The notes under the pieces: generated by a model | What the model was told of the DNA's origin: nothing | Databases searched by the model: none | The model's input: the letters and a program-made list of their open reading frames with translations, nothing else | NCBI RefSeq assembly: GCF_001299635.1 | Contig: NZ_JRHN01000013.1 | Span: forward strand, 46,890 to 110,889 | From: Clostridioides difficile | Lineage (GTDB): Bacteria > Bacillota > Clostridia > Peptostreptococcales > Peptostreptococcaceae | Reading direction: 5' to 3' | Length of the DNA: 64,000 nucleotides | Position numbers and translations under genes: made by a program | In this document: positions 18,102 to 26,606 of the stretch, piece after piece | Layout of the letters: every line of letters begins with the position of its first letter | How positions within the stretch are numbered: position 1 is the first letter of the stretch

Positions 18102-18632
18102 GTGGAGGAATTATGGTCAAAGGCTATTGAATTTCATGGTCATGAATGTCCAGGTTTGGCTATAGGATTTAAAGCAGCACTTGCAGCAAGAGAATACTTA
18201 GGATGTAAACAATCAGGAGATGAGGAAATTGTATGCATTTCTGAAAATGATGCCTGTGGGGTAGATGGTATACAAGTAGTGCTAAGCTGTACAATGGGCA
18301 AAGGAAATTTACTACTTAGGCTGACTGGAAAATCAGTATATCATTTCTTTAATAGAGAAAATGGAAAATCTATAAGAATATATGTAAAATCTAAACCGTT
18401 TGACATGGACAGAGAAGGGTATAAAAAATACTTATTAGAAAGTGATTTTGAAGATATCTTTGAGATTACAGATACAAAGCTAAAACTTCCTGAAAAAGCA
18501 AGAATATTTAAATCTCTTAAATGTGAAGTATGTGGTGAATTTGCACCTGAGCAGTATATAAGGATTCAAGAAAATAAAAAAGTATGCCTTGATTGCTTTG
18601 ATAAATATGAAAGATTTTATGAAGAGGATTAA
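18102..18632 (+). CDS. FmdE-family protein with zinc-ribbon tail
   Basis: A 176-residue protein with the FmdE domain, named after subunit E of formylmethanofuran dehydrogenase but common in anaerobes that lack that enzyme. Conserved blocks are 'FHGHECPGLAIGFKAA' (His/Cys metal site) and 'ENDACGVDGIQVVLSCTMGKGNL'. The C terminus carries a CxxC...CxxC zinc ribbon ('CEVCGEF', 'CLDCFDKY'). Its function outside methanogens is unsettled; roles in molybdenum or tungsten enzymes have been suggested. The start is a GTG at 18102, about 10 bases after AAGGAG; a GTG at 18093 overlaps that site. Confidence 0.85.
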   Translation: MEELWSKAIEFHGHECPGLAIGFKAALAAREYLGCKQSGDEEIVCISENDACGVDGIQVVLSCTMGKGNLLLRLTGKSVYHFFNRENGKSIRIYVKSKPFDMDREGYKKYLLESDFEDIFEITDTKLKLPEKARIFKSLKCEVCGEFAPEQYIRIQENKKVCLDCFDKYERFYEED

Positions 18633-18744
18633 ATTTATATTAAATTAAAAGTATCTAAATGTAGATTAATAGTATATTAAGAAGAGAAATATATAGAATA
18701 TAACAAATTATATAAATTATGATACTTGAATTATACATAATTAA

Positions 18745-18787
18745 AAAGAGACTGATTAAATATTGATAAAATAAAATCAGTCTCTTT
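18745..18787 (-). terminator. Ferredoxin gene terminator
   Basis: AAAGAGACTGATT (18745-18757) pairs with AATCAGTCTCTTT (18775-18787). On the minus strand it is followed by a T-run and lies just after the ferredoxin stop. The plus-strand FmdE gene may also use it. Confidence 0.78.
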
Positions 18788-18802
18788 ATGAATAACGAAT
18801 TA

Positions 18803-18973
18803 TTATTCTGGTTGAGGTGCATCTACAGGACAAGCTCCTGCACAAGAACCACAGTCTATACAAGAACCAGCATCTATAACATATGCGTCGTCTCCAGCTG
18901 ATATACAGCTAACAGGGCATTCAGCCTCACAAGCACCACAGCTTATACAAGCGTCAGTAATTTTATATGCCAT
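18803..18973 (-). CDS. 2[4Fe-4S] ferredoxin
   Basis: A 56-residue clostridial ferredoxin carrying low-potential electrons for enzymes such as CO dehydrogenase and pyruvate:ferredoxin oxidoreductase. Two CxxCxxCxxxCP motifs are visible ('CISCGACEAECP' and 'CIDCGSCAGACP'), each giving three ligands to one cubane and one to the other. The start is the ATG at 18973 with GGGAGG upstream; the frame extends to 19042 but the extra 23 residues are hydrophobic and unconserved. It is a single-gene unit lying between the FmdE gene and the CO dehydrogenase operon. Confidence 0.95.
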   Translation of the reverse strand: MAYKITDACISCGACEAECPVSCISAGDDAYVIDAGSCIDCGSCAGACPVDAPQPE

Positions 18974-19062
18974 TTTGAAATCCTCCCTTTTATATGTATT
19001 GTAATTCAATAACATTATAACAAATATTATTGAATATAACAATTAAATTAATTCTACAACAA

Positions 19063-19108
19063 AAACTTTATTGTGATATTCTTGTCTGAAAGTTTTACAA
19101 TAAAGTTT
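19063..19108. repeat. 12-bp inverted repeat upstream of the ferredoxin gene
   Basis: AAACTTTATTGT (19063-19074) and ACAATAAAGTTT (19097-19108) are separated by 22 bases in the divergent region between the ferredoxin and CapA-like genes. It may be an operator. The half-site contains TATTGT, only loosely like a Rex half-site, so no regulator is proposed. Confidence 0.45.
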
Positions 19109-19257
19109 AATCTGCTTATATTTTTATTTATCTTAAAGGGGCTTATTTTAAAAATAAAATTAAAGTTAAAGAATAGGGTATCGATTCTATTTAAAAATGT
19201 TATACTCTAAAAAAGTATATTTTATCTTAAAAACTATTAATACAAAGGGGGTTTAAT

Positions 19258-20322
19258 ATGAAAAATAAATTAGTTTACATATGTATTATGAGTATAGTGT
19301 TATTTGTAGTAGGATGTTCTAATAATCCAAATAAGGAAAGCAATATTAAAAAGGATTCTAAAAATAGCCAAAGTAAGGTTGAAGAAAAAAAAGAGCCTGT
19401 AAAAAAAGACATAACTATAAGTTTTGCTGGTGATGTAACTATGGGAAACTATAAAGGGTCATCTTATTATGGTAGTTTTGACCATGAATTTAAAAGACAA
19501 GGAGAAGATTATGATTATTTTCTTAAAAATGTAAAACCTATATTTGAAAAAGATGATTTAACAGTAGTTAATTTGGAAGGACCACTTACTACTGCATCAA
19601 ATGCAAAAGAAAAGAAATTTGCATTTAAAGGGACTCCAGGGTATGTAAATATTTTGAAATCTGGAAGTGTAGAGGCAGTAAGTATCGCAAATAACCATTC
19701 AGAAGATTATTTTGAAGAAGGAATGAAAGATACACATTTTATATTAGATGAAAATAAAATAAACTATTTTGGTCTGGGTAAAGATGCTGTTATAGATGTT
19801 AAAGGAATTAAGGTAGGTTTATTAGGATATAATGGATTATCAACTGAATATAATGAAAAGAATTTAAAACAAATGGAAGATGATATTAAAGCACTAAAGA
19901 AAAAATCAGATGTTGTTGTGGTGTATTTTCACTGGGGTATAGAATTAGATTATTATCCAGATAAAAAACAAAAAGATTTTGCTCATTATGTAATAGATAA
20001 GGGAGCTGATTTAGTTATGGGTTCTCATCCACATGTTATTCAAGGTATAGAAAAATATAAAGATAAGTACATAGCTTATAGTTTAGGAAATTTTTGTTTT
20101 GGAGGAAATAAGAATCCTTCTGATACAGATAGCTATATATATCAACAGACTTTTTCTTTTTCAGATGACAAATTAACTTCAATTAAAAAGCCAAATATAA
20201 TACCAACATCAATAACATCTAGTAGTTCTAGAAACAATTATCAACCAAAAGTGCTGGATGGAAGTGAGAAAGATAGAGTTTTAAATAAATTAGAAAAAAT
20301 AAGTAAAGATTTGAATAAATAA
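19258..20322 (+). CDS. CapA-family lipoprotein (metallophosphoesterase-like)
   Basis: A 354-residue exported lipoprotein. The signal peptide ends in the lipobox 'VVGC' (Cys20), followed by a Lys/Ser-rich linker. The CapA/PgsA-type domain (about 55-330) shows 'ISFAGDVTMG', 'VVNLEGPLTT', 'SIANNHSEDY', 'VYFHWGIE' and 'MGSHPHVIQGIE', the conserved metal-binding histidines and acids of this family. CapA was named for poly-gamma-glutamate capsule synthesis in Bacillus, but no capB or capC neighbours are here, so a capsule role is not supported. It is a lone gene with GGGGG before the ATG. Confidence 0.85.
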   Translation: MKNKLVYICIMSIVLFVVGCSNNPNKESNIKKDSKNSQSKVEEKKEPVKKDITISFAGDVTMGNYKGSSYYGSFDHEFKRQGEDYDYFLKNVKPIFEKDDLTVVNLEGPLTTASNAKEKKFAFKGTPGYVNILKSGSVEAVSIANNHSEDYFEEGMKDTHFILDENKINYFGLGKDAVIDVKGIKVGLLGYNGLSTEYNEKNLKQMEDDIKALKKKSDVVVVYFHWGIELDYYPDKKQKDFAHYVIDKGADLVMGSHPHVIQGIEKYKDKYIAYSLGNFCFGGNKNPSDTDSYIYQQTFSFSDDKLTSIKKPNIIPTSITSSSSRNNYQPKVLDGSEKDRVLNKLEKISKDLNK

Positions 20323-20402
20323 AATGTAAAAAAAAATAAATATATATATTTATTTTAATAATTTATATTTTGTTTAGGATATGGTAAAACGTGGTATTAA
20401 AT

Positions 20403-20463
20403 AAGTAGATTTTAATAGTTAAATTATAATCAATTATAATAAAGCTATCTAATCTACTTTTTT
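20403..20463 (+). terminator. Terminator between the CapA-like gene and cooS
   Basis: AAGTAGATT (20403-20411) pairs with AATCTACTT (20451-20459) and inner AATAG/CTAT bases also pair; a run of Ts follows. It ends about 30 bases before the cooS ATG, so it either terminates the previous gene or acts as an attenuator in the cooS leader. Confidence 0.65.
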
Positions 20464-20491
20464 AATATAAAAATATAAGGGGGAATTTGTA

Positions 20492-22393
20492 ATGGCTTGT
20501 AACACTTGTAAAATGTGCGAAAGCGCAGACAAGAAATTAGAAAGTTTTGTAGCTTCAAAGGATGTTGAAACAGCATTTCATAGAACAGAAGATCAAAAAG
20601 TTAAATGTGGTTTTGGACTTCAGGGGGTTTGTTGTAGACTCTGTTCAAATGGACCATGTAGAGTAACTCCTAAATCTCCAAGAGGTATATGTGGAGCAGA
20701 TGCAGACACTATAGTAGCAAGAAACTTTTTAAGAGCTGTAGCATCAGGAGCAGCTTGTTATTTACATGTGGTAGAAAATACAGCTAAGAATTTAAAGAAT
20801 GTTGGAACAACTAAAGGTGTTATTAAAGGAGAAAAAACATTAAATCAATTAGCAGAGATGTTTGGAATTGAAAGTGATGAAAAATATGATAAATGTATAA
20901 AAGTTGCTGATAAAGTTATTAATGATTTATATAAATCAAGAGATGACAAAATGGAATTGGTAGAAAAAATAGCTTATGCACCTAGAGTGAAGAAATGGAA
21001 AGAGTTAGGTATAATGCCTGGTGGTGCAAAGTCAGAAGTTTTTGATGCAATAGTAAAATCATCAACAAATTTAAATAGTGATCCAGTAGATATGTTAGTT
21101 AACTGTTTAAATCTAGGTATATCAACAGGATTATATGGTCTTACACTAACTAATCTTTTAAATGATGTTATGTTAGGGGAACCAGTTATAAGAATGGCTC
21201 CTGTAGGATTTAATGTAATAGACCCAGACTACATAAATATAATGATAACAGGTCATCAACATTCAACATTTGCAAATTTCCAAGATAGATTAAAAGATGA
21301 AGATGTTATAAAATTAGCTCAAGCTGCTGGAGCAAAAGGCTTTAAGTTAGTAGGATGTACTTGCGTTGGTCAAGATTTACAATTAAGAGGAGAACATTAT
21401 CAAGAAGTATTTGCTGGACATGCAGGTAACAATTTTACAAGTGAAGCAGTTTTATCAACTGGAGCAATAGATATAGTTCTTTCAGAGTTTAACTGTACTA
21501 TACCAGGTCTTGAGCCAATAGCAGATAAATATAAAGTTAAAATGGTTTGCTTAGATGATGTTGCCAAAAAAGCAAATGCAGAATATATAGGATTAGACAG
21601 AAGTAAATTAGATGAACTTAGTAATACATTGATAGAAAAAGCATTAGAATCTTATAAGGAGAGAAGAGGAAGTGTTGAAATAGACATACCAAAAGACCAT
21701 GGATTCGAGCAATCTTTAACTGGTGTAAGTGAAAAGAACTTAAAAGCGTTTTTAGGAGATTCATGGAAACCTCTTATTAATTTAATTGCAGAAGGAAAAA
21801 TTAAAGGTGTTGCAGCTGTTGTAGGATGTTCAAATATGACAGCAGGAGGACATGATGTAAATACTGTTGAGCTTACTAAAGAATTGATTAAAAAAGATAT
21901 CATAGTTCTTTCTGCAGGATGTTCTACTGGAGGCTTAGAAAATGTTGGTCTTATGTCACCTGGAGCAGAAGAATTAGCAGGAGAAAACTTAAAAGAAGTA
22001 TGTAAGACTCTAGGGATACCACCAGTATTAAACTTTGGTCCATGTCTAGCTATAGGAAGACTAGAAATAGTAGCAACTGAATTAGCAGCTGAGCTTGGAA
22101 TAGACTTACCACAATTACCATTGGTACTTTCAGCGCCACAATGGTTGGAAGAACAAGCATTAGCTGATGGAGCTTTTGGTCTTGCTCTTGGTTTACCTCT
22201 TCATTTAGCTTTACCTCCATTTATAACAGGAGGAAAATTAGTAACAGAAGTATTAACAGAAAAATTAAAAGACTTAACAGGAGGACATGTTATAGTGAAT
22301 CCAGACCCTAAATCTTCAGCTAATCAATTAGAAGAAATAATAATAGACAGAAGAAAAAATTTAGGGTTAAAGGATGTGGAATGTAATGCATAG
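20492..22393 (+). CDS. cooS: Anaerobic carbon-monoxide dehydrogenase catalytic subunit
   Basis: The Ni-Fe CO dehydrogenase interconverts CO and CO2 with low-potential electrons. At 633 residues it is the size of the CooS family. N-terminal cysteines for the B and D clusters are visible at 39, 47, 48, 51, 56 and 67 ('CCRLCSNGPC'). C-cluster region signatures include 'TGHQHSTFANFQ' (His), 'VGCTCVGQD', 'EFNCTIPG', 'VGCSNMTAGGH', 'LSAGCSTGGLENVG' and 'LNFGPCLAIGR'. It leads an operon with a ferredoxin-like protein and an FAD oxidoreductase, overlapping the first. No cooC nickel-insertion gene or acetyl-CoA synthase gene is in the window. Confidence 0.96.
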   Translation: MACNTCKMCESADKKLESFVASKDVETAFHRTEDQKVKCGFGLQGVCCRLCSNGPCRVTPKSPRGICGADADTIVARNFLRAVASGAACYLHVVENTAKNLKNVGTTKGVIKGEKTLNQLAEMFGIESDEKYDKCIKVADKVINDLYKSRDDKMELVEKIAYAPRVKKWKELGIMPGGAKSEVFDAIVKSSTNLNSDPVDMLVNCLNLGISTGLYGLTLTNLLNDVMLGEPVIRMAPVGFNVIDPDYINIMITGHQHSTFANFQDRLKDEDVIKLAQAAGAKGFKLVGCTCVGQDLQLRGEHYQEVFAGHAGNNFTSEAVLSTGAIDIVLSEFNCTIPGLEPIADKYKVKMVCLDDVAKKANAEYIGLDRSKLDELSNTLIEKALESYKERRGSVEIDIPKDHGFEQSLTGVSEKNLKAFLGDSWKPLINLIAEGKIKGVAAVVGCSNMTAGGHDVNTVELTKELIKKDIIVLSAGCSTGGLENVGLMSPGAEELAGENLKEVCKTLGIPPVLNFGPCLAIGRLEIVATELAAELGIDLPQLPLVLSAPQWLEEQALADGAFGLALGLPLHLALPPFITGGKLVTEVLTEKLKDLTGGHVIVNPDPKSSANQLEEIIIDRRKNLGLKDVECNA

Positions 22394-22859
22394 AATTTTT
22401 ATAAATAAAGATTTATGTACAGGATGCAAGAGTTGTGTATTAGCATGTATGCTAAAACACAATAAAGACTATGATATGTATACTCTTGATTTAGAAAATA
22501 TAGATAATGATAGTAGAGGACATATAGAGTTAGATAGCAAGCATAATAATCCAGTTCCAATTCTTTGTAGACACTGTGATGAACCTGAATGTGTATTAGC
22601 ATGTATGAGTGGTGCAATGCATAAAGATAGCGAAAGTGGAATCGTTTCTTATGATGAAGAAAAATGTGGTTCATGTTATATGTGTGTAATGTCTTGTCCA
22701 TATGGATTATTAAAGCCAGATGACAGAAGCAAGCAAAACATACTTAAATGTGATTTATGTAAAGATGAGGAATATCCTAGATGTGTAGCTAATTGCCCAA
22801 GTGGAGCAATTGAATTACAGAAGGAGGAAAACGATGAATTATGTAGTATTAGGAGCTAG
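22386..22859 (+). CDS. cooF: CooF-like 4Fe-4S ferredoxin protein
   Basis: A 157-residue iron-sulfur protein of the dicluster/DMSO-reductase-B type that carries electrons to or from CO dehydrogenase. Four cysteine groups are seen: 'CTGCKSCVLACM', 'CRHCDEPECVLACMSGA', 'CGSCYMCVMSCP' and 'CDLCKDEEYPRCVANCPSGA', enough for four [4Fe-4S] clusters. The ATG at 22386 overlaps the cooS stop by 8 bases and has AAAGGA upstream; an ATG at 22374 has no room for a ribosome binding site. The gene symbol follows operon position. Confidence 0.85.
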   Translation: MHRIFINKDLCTGCKSCVLACMLKHNKDYDMYTLDLENIDNDSRGHIELDSKHNNPVPILCRHCDEPECVLACMSGAMHKDSESGIVSYDEEKCGSCYMCVMSCPYGLLKPDDRSKQNILKCDLCKDEEYPRCVANCPSGAIELQKEENDELCSIRS

Positions 22860-24060
22860 TGCTGCTGGTATCAATGCAGTAAAAACATTAAGAGAATTAG
22901 ATAAAGATTCAAATATAGTAGTAATTTCTAAAGATGAAAATATATACTCAAGATGTATGTTACATCATGTTATATCTGAACACAGAACTTTAAAACAAAT
23001 AAATTTTGTTGATGAAGATTTTATGGAGAAAAATAATGTAAATTGGATTTCAGGTGAAACTGTTAAAGGTATAGATATAAATAAAAAGGTAGTTCAGACA
23101 GAAGATATTACTGTAAATTATGATAAGCTTTTAATAGCTACAGGTGCGTCTTCTGCTATTCCTCCAATAAAAAATTTAAGAGATGGAAATTTTGTATATT
23201 CTGTGAGAAACATAGATGATATTTATAAAATAAAAGAAAAAGCAGAAAACTCTAAAAATGTAGTTATAATAGGTGCTGGGCTAGTTGGTATAGATGCATT
23301 AGTTGGATTATTTAAATATGAGCAGTTAAATATTTCTGTAGCATTTATGGAAAAGTACATTTTAGATAGACAATTAGATGAATATACAGCTTCAGTATAT
23401 GAAAACAAGTTTAAAGAAAAGGGTGTGAAATTTTACCCAAGTGCATCAATCCAAGAAATTGTCTTGGATGATAATAAAAATGTTAAAGGTGTTGCATTTT
23501 CAAATGGAGAGATTCTTGATGCTGATATGGTAATTGTGGCTACAGGAGTTAAACCAAATGCTGATTTTCTAGATGGAACAGGAATAGAATATGATAGAGG
23601 TATAGTAATAGATGATATGTGCCAAACAACACAAAAAGATATATATGCAGCTGGTGATGTTGTTGGTAAAAATGCTATTTGGCCTTTAGCAGTAAAGCAA
23701 GGAATTGTAGCTGCGTACAATATGGTTGGAAAAGATAAAAAGATAGAAGATGAATTTGCTTTTAAAAATAGCATGAATTTCATGGATATACCAACCATCT
23801 CTATAGGTATGAATACACCAGTAGATAACAGCTATAAAGTATTAACTAGAGATGGGATTAATGATTATAAAAAATTTGTTTTTAAGGACAATATAATTTA
23901 TGGAGCTGTTGTACAAGGCGATATTTCATATGTTGGTGTATTAACGTATTTGATAAAAAACAAAGTTGAAATATCTGATTTAGAAAATAGGATATTTGAT
24001 GTATGTTATGCAGACTTTTTTAATATAAAAGAAAATGGAGAGTTTTGCTATAGTGTATAA
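22834..24060 (+). CDS. FAD/NAD(P)-dependent oxidoreductase linked to cooS
   Basis: A 408-residue flavoprotein of the NADH oxidase/rubredoxin reductase family. The N-terminal dinucleotide fold begins 'YVVLGASAAGINAV' (FAD). A second fold 'VVIIGAGLVGIDALVG' binds NAD(P)H. 'QKDIYAAGDVV' is the FAD-binding C-terminal signature. No redox-active CxxC pair of thioredoxin reductases is seen. The ATG at 22834 has AAGGAGG upstream and lies inside the ferredoxin gene (26-base overlap). Together the three genes suggest CO oxidation coupled to NAD(P) reduction, as in cooS-cooF-flavoprotein clusters of other anaerobes. Confidence 0.88.
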   Translation: MNYVVLGASAAGINAVKTLRELDKDSNIVVISKDENIYSRCMLHHVISEHRTLKQINFVDEDFMEKNNVNWISGETVKGIDINKKVVQTEDITVNYDKLLIATGASSAIPPIKNLRDGNFVYSVRNIDDIYKIKEKAENSKNVVIIGAGLVGIDALVGLFKYEQLNISVAFMEKYILDRQLDEYTASVYENKFKEKGVKFYPSASIQEIVLDDNKNVKGVAFSNGEILDADMVIVATGVKPNADFLDGTGIEYDRGIVIDDMCQTTQKDIYAAGDVVGKNAIWPLAVKQGIVAAYNMVGKDKKIEDEFAFKNSMNFMDIPTISIGMNTPVDNSYKVLTRDGINDYKKFVFKDNIIYGAVVQGDISYVGVLTYLIKNKVEISDLENRIFDVCYADFFNIKENGEFCYSV

Positions 24061-24101
24061 AGATATATGTAGAGCAATGCTTACAATATAATAAATTAAT
24101 C

Positions 24102-24152
24102 AATAGAGCTATTCTAGAATAAGTAATCTTGTTTAGAAATAGCTCTATTTTT
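24102..24152. terminator. Bidirectional terminator
   Basis: AATAGAGCTATT (24102-24113) pairs with AATAGCTCTATT (24138-24149), followed by Ts. It lies between the convergent CO dehydrogenase operon and cfa. Confidence 0.78.
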
Positions 24153-24190
24153 ATAACTAAGTTTAGATTATGTTATAGTTTGTAAAGATA

Positions 24191-25378
24191 TTATTTTGAG
24201 CAAGGATACATATATTCTCTAGTAAGAGGTAAATCGTTTTTTATACCTTTGGTGAAAAGTATTTGATGTATGTCTATAATACCAGTGTTGAAAGCAGCAG
24301 CACAAGAACAAAGGTATAAGTCCCACATTCTTATAAACTTATCATCAAACATCTCTTTAATCTTTGGAAGATTTTCATAGAAATTTCTTTGCCAGTATAA
24401 TAAGGTTTTTACATAATGTAATCTTAGGTTTTCTACATCTATAGTATGATATTTGTAATCACTACAGATATGTATCATTTCTCTTAGACTAGGAATAACC
24501 CCTCCTGGGAAAATGTATTTTTTTATCCAAGGGTCTCCATAAGACTCTTTAAGACCACTTATATAGTGAAGTAAAAATAATCCTCCATCCTTTAGAACAG
24601 CATTTACATTTTTAATAAAAAGCTCATAATTTTCTCTACCAACATGTTCAAGCATACCAACACTTACAACTCTATCAAACATAAGGTCTGAGTTTTTAAG
24701 CTCTCTATAGTCCATAAGCTTTACTTCGAGATAATCTTGAAGATTTTCTTCCTGAATTCTTTTATTAAATTCTTTATATTGTTCTTCACTAAGTGTAATT
24801 CCAACACCATGAATCTTATATTTCTTTGCTGCTTCTATTAGTAAGAATCCCCAACCACAACCAATATCAAGAAGATTCATACCTTCTTTTAAATTTAGTT
24901 TAGTTAATATGTGGTGAACTTTATTGACTTGAGCCTCATAAAGAGTATCATTATCATTTCTAAAATATGCACAAGAATAACTAAGTGTATTGTCTAACCA
25001 TAAACTATAAAAATCATTACCAATATCGTAGTGAGCATGTATTTCTTTCTTTTGATGTCTCATTGAATTTGATGAGTGTAATAGATGTTTTACAGCTGAA
25101 TTATCAATATTGAATTTGTCTATTTGTCTTAAAAGTAGATTTAAAGTTAAGAATAAATCTCCTTCAATTTCAATATCTCTATTTATGTAGGCTTCTCCAA
25201 GTGCTAAAGATGTACTTTTTAGTAGTTCAGATTTGCTAATATCATTATTTACAATAACTTTAAACTGAGGAGAGCCATCTCCAATTAGAAATTCTTCTCC
25301 ATCTTTAAGCCTAACTAGAAATGGTGTTTCGCCAAATCTTTCTAAATAGTCTCTTAAAAAATTTTTTGTAATATTCAT
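24191..25378 (-). CDS. cfa: Cyclopropane-fatty-acyl-phospholipid synthase
   Basis: This SAM-dependent methyltransferase adds a methylene bridge to unsaturated acyl chains of membrane phospholipids. It has 395 residues. The SAM-binding motif reads 'LLDIGCGWGFLLIEAAKKY'. Family markers 'HYDIGNDFYSLWLD', 'SYSCAYF' (active-site Cys), 'VSVGMLEHVG' and 'YIFPGG' are all present. An N-terminal domain (about 1-100) precedes the catalytic domain. It is monocistronic on the minus strand. Confidence 0.94.
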   Translation of the reverse strand: MNITKNFLRDYLERFGETPFLVRLKDGEEFLIGDGSPQFKVIVNNDISKSELLKSTSLALGEAYINRDIEIEGDLFLTLNLLLRQIDKFNIDNSAVKHLLHSSNSMRHQKKEIHAHYDIGNDFYSLWLDNTLSYSCAYFRNDNDTLYEAQVNKVHHILTKLNLKEGMNLLDIGCGWGFLLIEAAKKYKIHGVGITLSEEQYKEFNKRIQEENLQDYLEVKLMDYRELKNSDLMFDRVVSVGMLEHVGRENYELFIKNVNAVLKDGGLFLLHYISGLKESYGDPWIKKYIFPGGVIPSLREMIHICSDYKYHTIDVENLRLHYVKTLLYWQRNFYENLPKIKEMFDDKFIRMWDLYLCSCAAAFNTGIIDIHQILFTKGIKNDLPLTREYMYPCSK

Positions 25379-25654
25379 ATTACCAGCTCCTTCTAATGTA
25401 AATCCAGTAAGTTTTTCTTGCTTTAAAATATATTATATTCCTTTTTTTAAAAAAGTAAAATTTTTTCAATAAATTTTTTGTTTGAAGGAAATCTGTCTTT
25501 TGTAAGAGAATTTCATATTGTGGTATATTTTTTGCTTATAAAATTTCGTATTGGATATAATATTCAACTGTTAATGATATAATAATTTTAATCAATAAAG
25601 TGTAATAAAATTTTGAGTAAATAGCTTAAAGCTATTTTATGAAGGAGATGTAAA

Positions 25655-26479
25655 ATGGAAGTATATGCCTTGGTTGGGTCAAGTGGTACAGGAAAGAGTT
25701 TTAAGGCTTTAGAGTTTGCATATGAAAATGATATAGATTATATAATTGATGATGGAATTTTAATATATAAAAACAAGGTTTTAGCTGGAATATCAGCAAA
25801 ACAAGCAAATACTACTATAGAAGCAGTTAAAAGAGCTATTTTTTATAATTTGGAACATAGAAAAGAAGTTAGAGATACAATTAAAAATGAAAATATAAGC
25901 AAGATTCTTATTATTGGTACATCAAAAAAAATGGTTAATCAGATTGTAGATAGATTGTCAATTGAAGGAATCGATAAGTTTATAAATATTCAAGATATAA
26001 GCACTAAATATGAAATAGAAATAGCAAAACAATCTAGAAAAGAAGGAAATCATGTAATTCCTGTTCCAGCAGTTGAAATAAAAAGTATGGCAAGTGGTCT
26101 TAGTATAAATCCATTAAAGAGGCTTTTTAGAAAAGGAAATAATAGAAGTATGGTAGTTTTAGAAAAAACAATAATAAGACCAACCTTTAGCTATATTGGA
26201 AAATTTTATATAAATGAAGATGTAATTAAACAGATTATTGAATATGAAGTATACAACTTTGAAAGCATTGATAGAATAAATAAAATCAATATAGAGAATT
26301 GCAATAATTTTATGAATATTTTTGTAAGTATAAATATCAATGATTTAGAATTTATAAAAAAAATTGAAGGTATGCAACAGATAATAAAAAAGTCTATTGA
26401 GAAAATGACTTTAGTTAATGTACAAAAAATAGATATTAACATTCATAAAATTAAAAAAATAAACTTCCTCCCATGTTAA
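25655..26479 (+). CDS. P-loop protein with Asp23/Gls24-like C-terminal region
   Basis: A 274-residue cytoplasmic protein that I recognise only by parts. The N terminus has a Walker A motif 'GSSGTGKS' at about residues 8-15 and a nucleotide-binding-like domain to about 150. A basic linker (about 165-182) leads to a C-terminal region (about 185-265) resembling the Asp23/Gls24 envelope-stress fold ('YIGKFYINEDVIKQII'). It is a single gene just upstream of gluD, with GAAGGAG before the ATG. Function is unknown; a regulatory or envelope-stress role would be a guess. Confidence 0.65.
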   Translation: MEVYALVGSSGTGKSFKALEFAYENDIDYIIDDGILIYKNKVLAGISAKQANTTIEAVKRAIFYNLEHRKEVRDTIKNENISKILIIGTSKKMVNQIVDRLSIEGIDKFINIQDISTKYEIEIAKQSRKEGNHVIPVPAVEIKSMASGLSINPLKRLFRKGNNRSMVVLEKTIIRPTFSYIGKFYINEDVIKQIIEYEVYNFESIDRINKINIENCNNFMNIFVSININDLEFIKKIEGMQQIIKKSIEKMTLVNVQKIDINIHKIKKINFLPC

Positions 26480-26606
26480 AAAATAAACTGAAAAAATGAT
26501 ATACTAATTTGCAATAAAGTGTGCTATAATTAAACTGTAAATTTAGGAAATGGTTTTTCTAAATGGAGTATACATAATTATAACGTATTTATAAGGGGGC
26601 TTTCAA

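Noticed and set aside
22399..22701. 100-codon minus-strand frame inside the cooF-like gene
   Set aside because: Tyr/His-rich translation is the antisense shadow of a well-supported iron-sulfur protein.
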